Source: Lysobacter_I brunescens
GTDB taxonomy: Bacteria; Pseudomonadota; Gammaproteobacteria; Xanthomonadales; Xanthomonadaceae
NCBI RefSeq assembly: GCF_042677005.1
Contig: NZ_JBHTIF010000004.1
Coordinates: 1 to 64,000, forward strand
DNA: 64,000 bases
Reading direction: 5' to 3'
The stretch's first letter is position 1, and every line of letters starts with the position of its first letter. Positions 52,101-59,064 of this stretch are shown here, one piece after another. Under the pieces are notes generated by a model that searched no databases, was not told the origin of the DNA, and saw only the letters and a list, made by a program, of their open reading frames with translations. A program made the translations under genes and the position numbers.

Positions 52101-53663
52101 CGGATTGAAGCCGGCTGCCTCCAGCGACTGCCAGCGCGGGCTGGCACCGATGTCGACGGTGTGCATCGCGATGCCCTGCCCGCTCGCGGCCTGCACTGCG
52201 GGCGCCGGCGCGGGAGCGGGTGCAGTCACGGCGACGGTCGATGCCGCAGGCGCGGCGCTGGCCTCGGGCTCGTCGATCTGGTTCTTCGACGGATCGGCGA
52301 TCATCAGGATGATGTCGAGCACGTTGTCCGCGCGGCCCGCGTCGGTCGCGCGGCACAGGAAGATGTCCTTGCTCTCCGGACGGAACTTGTTCTTGAACTG
52401 GAGGTTGCCCTCGTCGTTGAAGATGTTCTGCTGGCGCAGGTCCTCGAGGATGCGCTCGATCTGCGGGTCGGCATCCGGGGAATCACCGAGCTTGCAGCCA
52501 TAGGTGCCGCCGAGACTGAACACCTGGCAGCCTTCGTCGCGCAAGGTGCGGATGATGTTGACGATCGCGAATTCCAGGCCACCGAGCGGCATGTCCGGGC
52601 CGTAGAACTCGAGATCCATGAGATAGCCCGCGCCGTCCGCCATCGGCGAGACGAGGATCGCGTTCTGCAGCGTGTCGTCGACATGGGTGACGAACAGGCG
52701 ATGCTCGCGGTCCAGCGTGCCGGCGAGGATTTCCTCCTTCACCACGGGGATGAGCGGGTTGACCATCGTCCGCGAAGCGCACCACTGGTCGATGATCGCG
52801 GCGATCGCCTCGGCGGTCTTCGGGTCGCTGCCGCAGATGTACTCTTCCGTGCGGCACACGCCGGCGTTGGAGAACTTCGAGACCAGATAGCGCAGGCGGC
52901 GCATCTTCTGGCCTTCGAGCGTGAACGAAGGCAGGTCGAGCACGCGCTGCATCACGCCGAACGGCGTGGCGGAGAAGGTCTTGCCGCAGATCGGCGGAAG
53001 CCGGTTTTCGGCGAAGAGGTTGAACTGCAGTCCATTGGCCTCGCAATGGCGATACAGTTCTTCGGCCAGCGGCAGGAAGTGTTCTTCCGGACCGGTGTAG
53101 CCGTAGGCCAGCAGGATCTTCTTGCCCTTGCCGCAATTGAAGTAGCCGCGCTGTTCGTTGCCGAAGAACAGCAGCGGCGCGATCGTCGCGGTGCCGCGCG
53201 ACACCGACGACTCGTTCTTGTAGCGATGGAAGATCTCGAGACGGCGCTGCTTCAATTCGGGATAGCGGTCGAGATGACGGATCGCCACCAGGGCGGGCGC
53301 ACGCTCGACCACGACTGCGGGAGCTGCGATCGCGGCCGGCGCCGGCACGGATGCGCTCGTCGCGACATTCGCCGGCACTGGCGTCGCCCCGCCGGAGAAC
53401 TTGCGCATCAACGCATCCGCGTGCGACTTGACGAAATACCGCGCGAGATCGCGAACATTGAAGTTCTCGAACAACAAGGTCTTCGGCAGCGTGCCGAAGT
53501 CCTCTTCGAGTCGCTTGAGGATCTTCAGGACGAGGAACGAATTGACCCCGAGTTCGCCGAACGGCGTTTCCGCATCGAAAACGAGCGCTTCGTCTGCAGC
53601 CTCGCAGATCAGCCACTTCAGATAATCTTCGGTGCGCCCTTGCAGGGCATCATGATCCATCAT
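43131..53663 (-). CDS. 3510-residue trans-AT PKS: ACP - DUF2156/GNAT-like - PLP beta-lyase-like - KS - DH - KR - ACP - KS - DH*
   Basis: Domains from ATG 53663: ACP1 (about 10-80, GVNSF, Ser42); a DUF2156/GNAT-like domain (about 150-435; FTLEGQKMRRLRYLVSKF, LGGLEFAIVNIIRTLRDEG); a domain of the tryptophanase/tyrosine phenol-lyase family (about 510-905; Asp699 and Arg in LDATRVVENA, PLP Lys742 in SLAKDFCVDKGG); KS1 (about 975-1405, Cys1143 in DTACSAS); DH (about 1590-1870, His1619, Asp1791, with Asp in place of the usual Gly in HxxxGxxxxP); KR (to about 2330, GGAGGLG, Tyr in GQSDYSY); ACP2 (Ser2454); KS2 (about 2553-2985, Cys2731); and a DH-like domain (about 3173-3450) without the catalytic His motif. 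No AT and no final ACP. ACP1 would pair with the KS that ends the upstream protein. The GNAT-plus-PLP-lyase block recalls leinamycin DUF-SH. Confidence 0.93.
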   Translation of the reverse strand: MMDHDALQGRTEDYLKWLICEAADEALVFDAETPFGELGVNSFLVLKILKRLEEDFGTLPKTLLFENFNVRDLARYFVKSHADALMRKFSGGATPVPANVATSASVPAPAAIAAPAVVVERAPALVAIRHLDRYPELKQRRLEIFHRYKNESSVSRGTATIAPLLFFGNEQRGYFNCGKGKKILLAYGYTGPEEHFLPLAEELYRHCEANGLQFNLFAENRLPPICGKTFSATPFGVMQRVLDLPSFTLEGQKMRRLRYLVSKFSNAGVCRTEEYICGSDPKTAEAIAAIIDQWCASRTMVNPLIPVVKEEILAGTLDREHRLFVTHVDDTLQNAILVSPMADGAGYLMDLEFYGPDMPLGGLEFAIVNIIRTLRDEGCQVFSLGGTYGCKLGDSPDADPQIERILEDLRQQNIFNDEGNLQFKNKFRPESKDIFLCRATDAGRADNVLDIILMIADPSKNQIDEPEASAAPAASTVAVTAPAPAPAPAVQAASGQGIAMHTVDIGASPRWQSLEAAGFNPMNLAAGQVEFDLKTDSWAQLTLPAIDKQMVSLFAQIQRPIDVNAALRRVFPFACFTLTPSGRTAEELFCQAWEKKGRVPQNILFPSTLYHQIDNGFSPKELPAAAVTDLQSNAPFKGDIDLAALRAELDAHGAEIGYVCIELTDNAAGGGAVSLSHLKQVRALLDSCRERHPISLVLDATRVVENALVVIEHESEWTNTTPWQVVEALLSQADVVIASLAKDFCVDKGGLIATNDRALHDRLQALQQRGGKALDAIDRKCIAAAVQNRSFIETQIRRRVDAVRALGQRLADHGLPVVRPSLAHCVLIDVKRMPEFRDLAAPVASFVAWLYLATGIRAGAHSVGMQQNSPLNQLVRLAIPVGLKADAVRTLGDRLIEAFAQKVNIPDLAAVEIPGDLNARHRLQQLRLPAAVVSAAQSSTVPGGASQAVVAPATQTPDTLPAAPAMPARQAAPRDEDMEIAIVGMATRLPKARNAEELWENLVGGRDCIGEIPQSRYARRRNRDALGRYRGGFIDDLDRFDSLFFNISPREAETLDPQERLFLEVSWEALEDAGYYPEAFQSEELGGRRIGVYVGAVWSMYQMVGAEERMAGNQVVANSFLWSIANRVSYFMNFTGPSIAVDTACSASLTAIHLACDAIQRGECAAALVGGVNLDVHQCKQEITVAGGLLSEEGLCRAFGRGASGYVPGEGVGALLLKPLAQARRDRDNIYAVIKGSAISHGGRNSGYAVPNSKAQCDVISAALKRANVDARSIGYIEAHGTGTELGDPIEIAGLNQTFERYNAPLHSCAIGSIKTNIGHLEAAAGIAGVCKTLLQMRHRTLVPSLHSAELNEFIDFAHSPFVVQQSLAPWEPKQVDGVVQPLRAGISSFGAGGSNAHVILEAIDSDAAAAQDEVCPRIFPLSARNEEQLRHVAERLKAFIEKHRDSASPPSLDDIAFTLQAGRKSFDHRVALIADSRTQLLDRLQSFLAGTRDERILIGHVKNAEGITRLLNRQEKDAFVDLLAKSRDPMKLAQLWIDGLVSDWQGMQAQGRGRRISLPSYPFADKRHWLEPVDGASMRIGASGPGALHPLIDSNESTFERQLFRKVFNDREFFIYDHLVSDIPTLPGVAYLDFARKAGEIAAGRKVRKIRNILWVSPLTVQNGVPNEVFIELKPSGDAVSFEVFSEREGGGRQLYCQGKLHYATAQEEAIEDEYIDLQAILGRCEQVTDAERAYPQFKALGLDLGPTFQALQTVHRNPQAAFEVLGALKIPDLDALRFDDFMLHPSLVDSSFQAAMGARLADAGGEMFVPYSLGEVEILHPLTPVCYSYVTEANDAKKSSNLSKMNVLIVDEQGKVLVRVRDSVGVPLLDVHEKPGQAGAGKDAPATDAAAFSTLYYGTEWQSSAFDPAAVPTGARHTIVLFAADSAAVDAYRSALAAAGDDASHLIAVYPGDGYARIDAHAYRVDGGSRESFEALLSALRETHAAPLQVCFAWPAAMVDDALPVEARTAQSLDNGVRAFLHLCQAVIAQKAEADVRLNYVYFSDGQDARPQDEAIQGFVTILRAESPKLACKVIEFQAPTMGFDASAVAALRLEYGIDTRALGVRHADGRRWLRRIESCPSPDAENAPPVSIRHRGAYIITGGAGGLGLIFAEHLAKAFQARLVLSGRSAPKPEIEATLDALRATGAEVEYVQADVSKREDVERLVATCRERYGAVHGIVHSAGVLRDAYIRNKSWDDMAAVFAPKILGAVLLDDITRDDPLDFFVMFSSLAALAGNAGQSDYSYANHYMDAFAARRNALARDGARHGRTLSINWSIWAEGGMRLDEQTALFFERNLGIKPLQREIGLQAFMLGLQTELSHLAVMQGVREKIERAWGIGAPDVTTPAASVVPASPTTAATAAGSAEAPAGGGDDLVLAVQDTLSAIVMDFLKLDADDIDLDSILLDLGFDSIGLTSFSNLVNDKYGLDITPVTFFEYPNIREIAKHLAQDHRDAVLRVHGQRTSATAAIPARASAPAVSEQAPIAFKKKLESANAPQAETQGGGSGGFSPQRRFIERPIAIVGMSGVMPQADDVDEYWEKLSKAENNMVTLVPPDRWDWQAYYGDPMAEKNKTLSKWGGFMREVDKFDPLFWGISPREAEMMDPQQRIFLESVWGAIEDSGHKVSEFAGTRTGLFVGAATRDYIDMMAMNHAELDGYSASGTSHAILVNRVSFLLDIHGPSAPLDTACSSSLVALHRAIESIHTGSSDMAIVGGVQVMLTPAGHISFGAAGMLADDGKCKTFDSRANGYVRGEGSGAILIRPLEDAIADGDHIYAVIKSTAENHGGKATMLTAPNPNAQADLLVEAYEKAEIDPRSVGYLECHGTGTSLGDPIEIQAMKKAFSDLYRKHQLPPAAKPHIGLTSAKTNIGHLETAAGIAGILKVLQSIRHKQIPALLHFEKLNPYINLDNTPFYPVTKTQPWEPALDEQGRAFPRRAGISSFGFGGANVHVVLEEYIDAQARTSPRPAGPHLIVLSAKTADRLRANAARLLAHLAKGTDEDLADIAYTLQIGRDAMAERMGLVVASKDELIARLQAFVDGDEARADAKRGTIRRKSETKPTDAATIAQWLRDRDLTALLDLWLAGQEPDWKALYTGHVMRRCTLPTYAFARERYWFTVDQEKQKTGSQAAIHPLLHRNVSVFGRQSFASDGTLLATSLRGKGLRPDTVLPELLPVEMVRLAVRESLGDRGHKSGIELRSLAWVEAAATTQSGTVSVDLHANSGNGFDFNVRVSGAESESTLCEGAGSHAIGDAPDRIDVAQLRTLFPGGALDDAGFHASLIEAGMVRDRLPDGVVACLRGERQTLLEFRLPTAPEDIGPTAADASDALDGFSLLSLAHLACLDHLREKGVAPSATTVLELQRIWFAPVAARAGMIWVRPARGGSHEDDRTAIDVDVIDAEGRVLIKIKGLMIGHAPTASVEQVHDEEFAAMLESLYAPGRQMVGHAVQGATSLEFEGALDAIYEEGAT

Positions 53664-53720
53664 CGTTCAGCAATCCTTGCGATCCAATCCTGACGCGGAA
53701 ATCCTGCCGCGCCTCGTTCA

Positions 53721-53749
53721 ATCATAGTGAATCAATATTTCTATAACAA
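53721..53749 (-). promoter_or_regulatory. Strong sigma-70-type promoter before the giant PKS gene
   Basis: On the minus strand TTGTTA (53749-53744), a 17-nt spacer, then TATGAT (53726-53721) stand about 58 nt before the start codon, in the only AT-rich patch of the locus. The giant PKS and the genes after it can therefore be transcribed independently of the beta-branching cassette. Confidence 0.7.
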
Positions 53750-53852
53750 CGTTTCAACAGAAAATGCAAGCCGGATGGCAATGTTTTCGATTGTAACGAT
53801 TCGATCATCCCGCACTTCGCCTTCGGACAATGAAATCCCGGTGGATCCGGCG

Positions 53853-54845
53853 TCAGATGGCGATGACGATCTTGCCGCTTGCATGCCCTGTTTCCATGTG
53901 GCGAATCGCATCCGCGACCTCCGCGAGCGGATAGCGTAGACCGATGACCGGACGAAATGCACCTTCGGCGTGCAATTCGACGAGCTTCATCAGATCTGCG
54001 GATATCGTCTTCCTGTTGATCGTATCCCATCGCTGGCCGGGCGCGCCCCGAGATGCGGATGCCATGCGCAACAGTGGACGCAGCGGGCCAAGAACGGGGC
54101 TCGACTCCATGCTGCCGGCCCAGACGAAGCGGCCGTCGGATGCCAGTACGCGCCGACACTCCTCCGGACTTCGGCTGCTGACCAGGTCGATCATCACGTC
54201 GTAGCGGATGTCCTCCGCAGTGAAGTCTTCGCGGCGGTAGTCGATCGTCCGATCCGCGCCGAGTTCGCGCACCATCGAGGCCTTCTCGCCGCTGCACACT
54301 GCCGTGACGATGGCGCCCGCATGCTTCGCGAGCTGTACCGCATGGACCCCGATGCCGCCACCTGCACCATTGATGAGGACCCGCTGGCCCGGTCGCAGTC
54401 CGCCGAAATCATGCACCGCGAACATCGCAGTGCAGCCGGCGAGCGGCAGCACGGCCGCTTCCTCGAAGGACAGCGCACTCGGCATTTTCACCGCCTGGAC
54501 GGCGGGCACGCACAGGTACTCGGCGATCGTGCGGGTGCGACCGGAAAATGGCGTCGTCATCTCGCCAAGGACGGCATCGCCAGGACGCAGGTCGGCAACG
54601 CCCTCGCCCAGCTTCTCGATCTCGCCTGCGAAATCCAGACCGATGCCGTTGTTCTTCGGACGCCACAGCCCGGACTGCAGGCGCAGCATGTACGGCCAGC
54701 CACGGAGCATGTAGATGTCCGCATGGTTGAGCGATGCCGCGCGCACCCGGATGCGCACCTCACCTGGCCCGGGTTCCGGAGTCGGCACATCCTCGATCCG
54801 CACACCGTCGGCCGAACCATACGCCCGGTAGATCGCGGCCTTCAT
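53853..54845 (-). CDS. Zn-independent MDR-family enoyl/quinone reductase
   Basis: A 330-residue medium-chain reductase from ATG 54845 (ATGA overlap with the thioesterase gene). It has the GroES-like N-terminal half (EPGPGEVRIRVRAASLNHADIYML, GLDFAGEI) and the NAD(P)-binding half (VLINGAGGGIGVHAVQLAKHAGA), ending HMETGHASGKIVIAI. The Zn-ligand Cys and His of alcohol dehydrogenases are absent, so it belongs to the quinone oxidoreductase/enoyl reductase group. No ER domain is present inside the PKS proteins seen here, so it could work as a trans enoyl reductase. Confidence 0.88.
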   Translation of the reverse strand: MKAAIYRAYGSADGVRIEDVPTPEPGPGEVRIRVRAASLNHADIYMLRGWPYMLRLQSGLWRPKNNGIGLDFAGEIEKLGEGVADLRPGDAVLGEMTTPFSGRTRTIAEYLCVPAVQAVKMPSALSFEEAAVLPLAGCTAMFAVHDFGGLRPGQRVLINGAGGGIGVHAVQLAKHAGAIVTAVCSGEKASMVRELGADRTIDYRREDFTAEDIRYDVMIDLVSSRSPEECRRVLASDGRFVWAGSMESSPVLGPLRPLLRMASASRGAPGQRWDTINRKTISADLMKLVELHAEGAFRPVIGLRYPLAEVADAIRHMETGHASGKIVIAI

Positions 54846-55267
54846 ACGCCGCCCCTGACATCGGTTTCGATCTTGACGATCGTCCCCTGCGCGACGGCCA
54901 CCAGCATGGATTCCCCGCCGCGCAGGACGTACAGCTTGCATTCGCAGACCGCCTGGCGCAGTGCGAAGGCGAGCACCGTCGACTTCGCGACGAGGGTGTC
55001 GCCGATCGTCGGCATGACGTAGTTGATCTTGAATTCGGAAGTCACGCAGTTGCCGAGCACGGTCGCTCCCGCGAAGGTCAGGCAGTTGTCGGCCAGGTAG
55101 CTGACCACGCCGCCATGCACGAAACCATAGCTCTGCTTGAAATCCTCGCGGATGCGCAGCGACAGTTCGGCATAGCCTTCCGACAACTCGCACAGTTCGG
55201 TGCCCAGCAGCCGACTGAACGGCTGCGAGACCAGCACCTGCTGACCTTTTTCGAAGAATCCATGCAC
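54842..55267 (-). CDS. Hotdog-fold PaaI-type thioesterase
   Basis: A 141-residue protein starting at GTG 55267 (AAGGAAGGA 9 nt upstream). The pattern GFVHGGVVSYLADNCLTFAG (HGG motif and Asp) followed by SEFKINYVMPTIGDTLVAKSTV is typical of PaaI/YbgC-like hotdog acyl-thioesterases. In a trans-AT PKS locus a free thioesterase may remove stalled or wrong acyl groups, or release a side product. Release of the main chain is already covered by the TE at 28.5 kb. Confidence 0.87.
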   Translation of the reverse strand: MHGFFEKGQQVLVSQPFSRLLGTELCELSEGYAELSLRIREDFKQSYGFVHGGVVSYLADNCLTFAGATVLGNCVTSEFKINYVMPTIGDTLVAKSTVLAFALRQAVCECKLYVLRGGESMLVAVAQGTIVKIETDVRGGV

Positions 55268-55288
55268 CAGCGTGTGTCCTTCCTTGGC

Positions 55289-56275
55289 TCATTGGAGACG
55301 TGCGTCGTCCAGGCCCATTCGCCGTACCGCGGCGGCATAGGTCTGGACGTCGCGACCGAACGGATTGATCACGTCAGAAAAAGACGTACCACTGCCGGTC
55401 GGCACCAGATATTTGACGAACGTCGAAAGCGTGCCGCTGGGGCCAACGTCGACGAAATGGAAATCACCGCGCTGCAGCAAGCCATGCACGGTCGTGTCGA
55501 AGGCGACCGGGTTGCGGAACGTGTCCCACAGGCGCTGCGGCCACACAGCGGGATCGGTGTCGTGATCGTAGACGACGCCATCGCAGCAGGACACGAACGG
55601 AATGCGCAACGGCCTGAAGTCCAGATGCCGCGCCATCTCCAGAAGCGTGGATTGCAGCGGCTGCTGCATTTCGGTGTGGAACCCGTAGTTCACCGCGAGC
55701 ACCTGGTGCAGCACGCCCTCGCGTTGCAGCGCTTCGCGCAGGCGCTGGATGTTCTCGACCGGTCCGGTGACGACCAGGTGCTGGTCGAAGTTCCGCGCGG
55801 TCACCCAGCAACCGTCGACCAGGTCGGCGTGGGTGCGTGCCAGGTCCGGCGCATTGATCACCGCGAGCATCTGCGCCGGCGGGCTGACCGCCTCGACCTG
55901 CTGCGCGTACTCCACCGCGAAGCGCAGCCCCTGTTCCAGCGTCAGCGCGCCGCCGACGATCGCCGCAGAAAGCTCGCCGAGACTGTAGCCGAGCACGCAG
56001 GCCGGTTTCGCGCCGGCTTCGACCAGCACCTTCGCGAGACTGCACTCGAAGGCGATCAGCGCCGGATTGGTATGCAGCAGGCGATCGAAGGGTCGGCTCT
56101 TGTCGTCGCCCTCGTACAGGATCCCGCACAGCGAGCGTCCGATCAGCGGCTGCACGACTTCATCGCAATGGTCCATCCACATCCGGAAGCGCGGATGCCG
56201 GTCGTAGAGTTCCCGTCCCATCTGGTGGTACTGGGAACCCTGGCCGGAGAACATGAAGACGACGGGCAGATGCAT
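55289..56275 (-). CDS. AT-fold protein, probable acyl hydrolase (PedC-like)
   Basis: A 328-residue protein of the malonyltransferase fold: FMFSGQGSQYHQMG, nucleophile LGYSLGE (Ser98), and later His in YGFHTEM. The Arg that holds the malonyl carboxylate in true malonyltransferases is replaced by Gln in the equivalent helix (EYAQQVEA), as in the acyl hydrolases of pederin-type loci that clear acyl groups from stalled ACPs. It follows the malonyltransferase gene after 5 nt. A proofreading role fits better than extender loading, but that rests on one substitution read by eye. Confidence 0.85.
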   Translation of the reverse strand: MHLPVVFMFSGQGSQYHQMGRELYDRHPRFRMWMDHCDEVVQPLIGRSLCGILYEGDDKSRPFDRLLHTNPALIAFECSLAKVLVEAGAKPACVLGYSLGELSAAIVGGALTLEQGLRFAVEYAQQVEAVSPPAQMLAVINAPDLARTHADLVDGCWVTARNFDQHLVVTGPVENIQRLREALQREGVLHQVLAVNYGFHTEMQQPLQSTLLEMARHLDFRPLRIPFVSCCDGVVYDHDTDPAVWPQRLWDTFRNPVAFDTTVHGLLQRGDFHFVDVGPSGTLSTFVKYLVPTGSGTSFSDVINPFGRDVQTYAAAVRRMGLDDARLQ

Positions 56276-56280
56276 GGCGA

Positions 56281-57480
56281 TCAGGCCACCGAGAGCTCGT
56301 CGAGATCGAAGTAGCCGTTGAATCCTTCCATGTAGACGGCGGCGCGATGGCCGAACAGCACCATGGCCGGAGTGCGCGTGGCCAGTGCGTCCTGTGTCGC
56401 GACCAGCGACTTCACGCGGGTACCGACCGGATGCCGGCTGTTCCAGTCCGCGACCTTGCGCTCGGCGGCCGCGAAGCGATCCGCACCGGCACCCGTGGCT
56501 TCGAGGGGCTTCGCGGCAGGCTGCGCCGCGGGTTTCTCGGCCTGGGCGGGCGCAGGTGTCGCCGCCGTCGGTTCGCTCTTCGCGACCGGCGCTGCGGGCG
56601 TGGGCACGGGCGCAGCCTTGTCAGCGGCGGCCTTGGCGGCGATCTGCTTGATCTTCAGGATCATCTTCGCGAGCACGTCGCCATGACCGACCTCGACGAA
56701 TTCCATGTCGTCGGAGAGCGACATCAGGTAATGGATCGAATCGCTCCACAGCACCGAGCTGTGGATCTGTTTCGACAGGTACTCGACGACGGACTTCTCC
56801 GGATACGGCTTCGCGGTGATGTTCGCGATCACCGGGATCTTCGGCTTCGAGAACTTGCGCTTCTTCAGGAAGGCTTCGAACTTCTGCGCCGCAGGGATCA
56901 TCAGCCGGGAATGGAAGGCACCGCTGGTGTTCAGCGGGACGTACATCACGCGGTCGAAGTTGAAGATGTCCTGGCAGGCCGCGATGTCGGCGGTCGGTCC
57001 GGAAATCACGGTCTGCATCGGCGTGTTGCAGTTGGCGATGTCGACGTTGATCAGGCCTTTCTCCTTGAGCAGGGTTTCGATCTGCTCGCGGGTGGCGTTG
57101 ACGATCGCCGCCATCGCGCCCTCGGTGGCCTGGCTCATCAGCTCGCCGCGCTTCTTGACCAGCCTCAGGCCGGTCTCGAAATCGAAGCACTCGGCCGCCA
57201 GCAGCGCATTGAACTCGCCGAGGCTGTGGCCGGCGAGGAAATCCGGCGCTCCGCTCTCCTCCACCCGCTTGTAATACGAGAGCGCATTGACCACGAACAA
57301 CGCCGGCTGGGTGAACTGGGTCTTGCCGAGTTCCTTGCGTGGATCCTCCAGGCAGAGCTCCCGGATGGAGTAGCCCAGCACTTCATCGGCCTTGGCGGTC
57401 AGCGCCGGGAACGCGTCGAACAGTTCGCCGCCCATGCCGCGTGCCTGCGAGCCCTGTCCCGGAAACATGTAGGTCTTCAT
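56281..57480 (-). CDS. Trans-acting malonyl-CoA:ACP acyltransferase with C-terminal extension
   Basis: About 399 residues from ATG 57480 (AGGAGG upstream). The AT domain (about 1-285) has MFPGQGSQARGMG, GHSLGEF (Ser86), and retains the substrate Arg (KKRGELMS). This is the enzyme that should feed malonyl to all the AT-less modules in the locus. After an Ala/Pro linker (about 290-335) there is a small extra C-terminal segment (AAERKVADWNSRHPVGTRVKSL then the tail), also found on some PksE/PedD-type ATs. Confidence 0.92.
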   Translation of the reverse strand: MKTYMFPGQGSQARGMGGELFDAFPALTAKADEVLGYSIRELCLEDPRKELGKTQFTQPALFVVNALSYYKRVEESGAPDFLAGHSLGEFNALLAAECFDFETGLRLVKKRGELMSQATEGAMAAIVNATREQIETLLKEKGLINVDIANCNTPMQTVISGPTADIAACQDIFNFDRVMYVPLNTSGAFHSRLMIPAAQKFEAFLKKRKFSKPKIPVIANITAKPYPEKSVVEYLSKQIHSSVLWSDSIHYLMSLSDDMEFVEVGHGDVLAKMILKIKQIAAKAAADKAAPVPTPAAPVAKSEPTAATPAPAQAEKPAAQPAAKPLEATGAGADRFAAAERKVADWNSRHPVGTRVKSLVATQDALATRTPAMVLFGHRAAVYMEGFNGYFDLDELSVA

Positions 57481-57534
57481 CGAATCCTCCTGAATCAATG
57501 TGTGTATTGCGAATCCTTGCGGTGCGACGCAGCG

Positions 57535-58782
57535 CTACCGGCAGCGCTGCAGGCATACCGCCGTGTTGATGCCGCCGAAGCCCATGCTCATGTTGATCGC
57601 ATGCTCGATCTCGTGATCGACGGGGGTCGCTCCCACCCAGCGGAATCCCTCGTCGAACGGGTTCTGCAGATTGCGCGTCGGGTGCAGTCGCCCGGCTCGC
57701 ATCTGCAGCATGATCGCGATCAGTTCGACCAGACCCGCTGCGCTCAGGCCATGCCCGACCAGCGACTTGGTCGCATTGATCCATGCGCCGTCGAGGCCGC
57801 AGGCGCGCAGCGCCGCCAGTTCGGTCTCGTCGCCGACCAGCGATGCCGTGCCATGCGGATTGACGTAGTCGATGGCATCGGCGTCCAGCCCGGCCATCGC
57901 CAGCGCCCTGCGGATCACCGTCGACTCGCCTTCGAGCGACGGATTCGGATTGCGGTTGGCGTCCCAGGCCATCGCCCAGCCGCTCAGCGCCGCGTACGGC
58001 GGCGTGCCGTCGGGCCGTGGCGAACCCTCGCGACGCACCACGACCGCACCGCAGGCTTCGCCGAAGATGAAGCCATCGCGGTCGCGGTCGAATGGTCGGC
58101 AGGCCTGCGCCGGATCGTGCGCGAAGCGGTCCGAGCCCATCGCGCCCAGCGAACGGAACGCCTGGCACTCGTAGAACGACAGATCCATCAGCGCGCCAAG
58201 CGCGATGCACACGTCCACCTGCCCCGAGCGAACGGCCTCGATGGCCTGGATCGTCGCCAGTTGCCCGCTTGCCGACGCGCCGCCCACGGTGATCGCCAGC
58301 CCCCGGATTCCGAAGGTCTCGCTGCACAGGCCACACAGGTCGGTGTCCATGAACGACATCGCGTAGGTCGGACGCAGGAACACGGAAGCGTTCTGATACT
58401 TGAGCATCTGCAGCGCCAGTTCGCGCTGCTGCACGTTGGACCCGCCGACGACCAGGCCGATGCGCGCGGGATCGACCGCATCCAGACCCGCGTCGTGCCA
58501 GGCTTCGTGCAGGGTCGCGAGTGCGACCTGGGCCGACCAGGACGCGTTGCGGACCTTCGATGGGTGGATCGACGCCGGCATCCGCAATGCGTCGATCTCG
58601 GCGCCGATGAACAGGGCATCGCCCTCGCCCGCGTCGGGACGCTGACGGCCCGGGCGCTGCATCGGCGCGAACCGGTGCTCGCCACCGAACAGGGCAGCGG
58701 CGAACGCGTCGCGGCCCTGGCCGATCGACGCGGTCACGCCGATGCCGTCGACGACGATGCGGGCGGGAGCGGAAGCCTGCAT
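57535..58782 (-). CDS. Decarboxylating ketosynthase of the beta-branching cassette (Ser for Cys)
   Basis: A 415-residue KS-fold protein in which the nucleophilic Cys is Ser170 (TVGGASASGQL), while both His are kept (NPHGTAS and KSLVGHG). This Cys-to-Ser change is the hallmark of the KS that decarboxylates malonyl on the donor ACP to give acetyl-ACP for HMG-synthase-type beta-branching. It lies 2 nt after the donor ACP gene. It cannot condense. Confidence 0.92.
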   Translation of the reverse strand: MQASAPARIVVDGIGVTASIGQGRDAFAAALFGGEHRFAPMQRPGRQRPDAGEGDALFIGAEIDALRMPASIHPSKVRNASWSAQVALATLHEAWHDAGLDAVDPARIGLVVGGSNVQQRELALQMLKYQNASVFLRPTYAMSFMDTDLCGLCSETFGIRGLAITVGGASASGQLATIQAIEAVRSGQVDVCIALGALMDLSFYECQAFRSLGAMGSDRFAHDPAQACRPFDRDRDGFIFGEACGAVVVRREGSPRPDGTPPYAALSGWAMAWDANRNPNPSLEGESTVIRRALAMAGLDADAIDYVNPHGTASLVGDETELAALRACGLDGAWINATKSLVGHGLSAAGLVELIAIMLQMRAGRLHPTRNLQNPFDEGFRWVGATPVDHEIEHAINMSMGFGGINTAVCLQRCR

Positions 58783-58784
58783 GC

Positions 58785-59024
58785 TCAGAGCCTGGCGTGC
58801 ATGATGCCCGCGAGCTCGCCCATGTTCTCGGCCTTGGCGAGGTCGATGAGCGGAATGCTGAGCGACAGCGATTCGAGGGTCATCATGATGATCTCGGACC
58901 TGTCGATCGAATTGGCCCCGAGCGCACGCAGCGAGTCCGAGAACTGGAACGGATGACTCTCGAGCCCGGGCACGATCTCTCGGGTGTGGCCGGCGAGAAT
59001 GTCGAAGATGTCCTGCACGTTCAT
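58785..59024 (-). CDS. Donor ACP of the beta-branching cassette
   Basis: A 79-residue carrier protein with LGANSIDRSEI (Ser39). The GANSIDR wording, rather than DSL, is characteristic of the donor ACPs that present acetyl to the HMG-synthase homologue. It stands between the decarboxylating KS and the hydratase homologues. Confidence 0.92.
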   Translation of the reverse strand: MNVQDIFDILAGHTREIVPGLESHPFQFSDSLRALGANSIDRSEIIMMTLESLSLSIPLIDLAKAENMGELAGIMHARL

Positions 59025-59064
59025 GGTGGATCCTTGCTGATGGTAAGTGGTGGCCGGCGCGCGA

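Noticed and set aside
54846..55292. Upstream extension of the enoyl reductase-like gene
   Set aside because: It overlaps the whole hotdog thioesterase in another frame; ATG 54845 is coupled to the thioesterase stop and begins the GroES-like fold.
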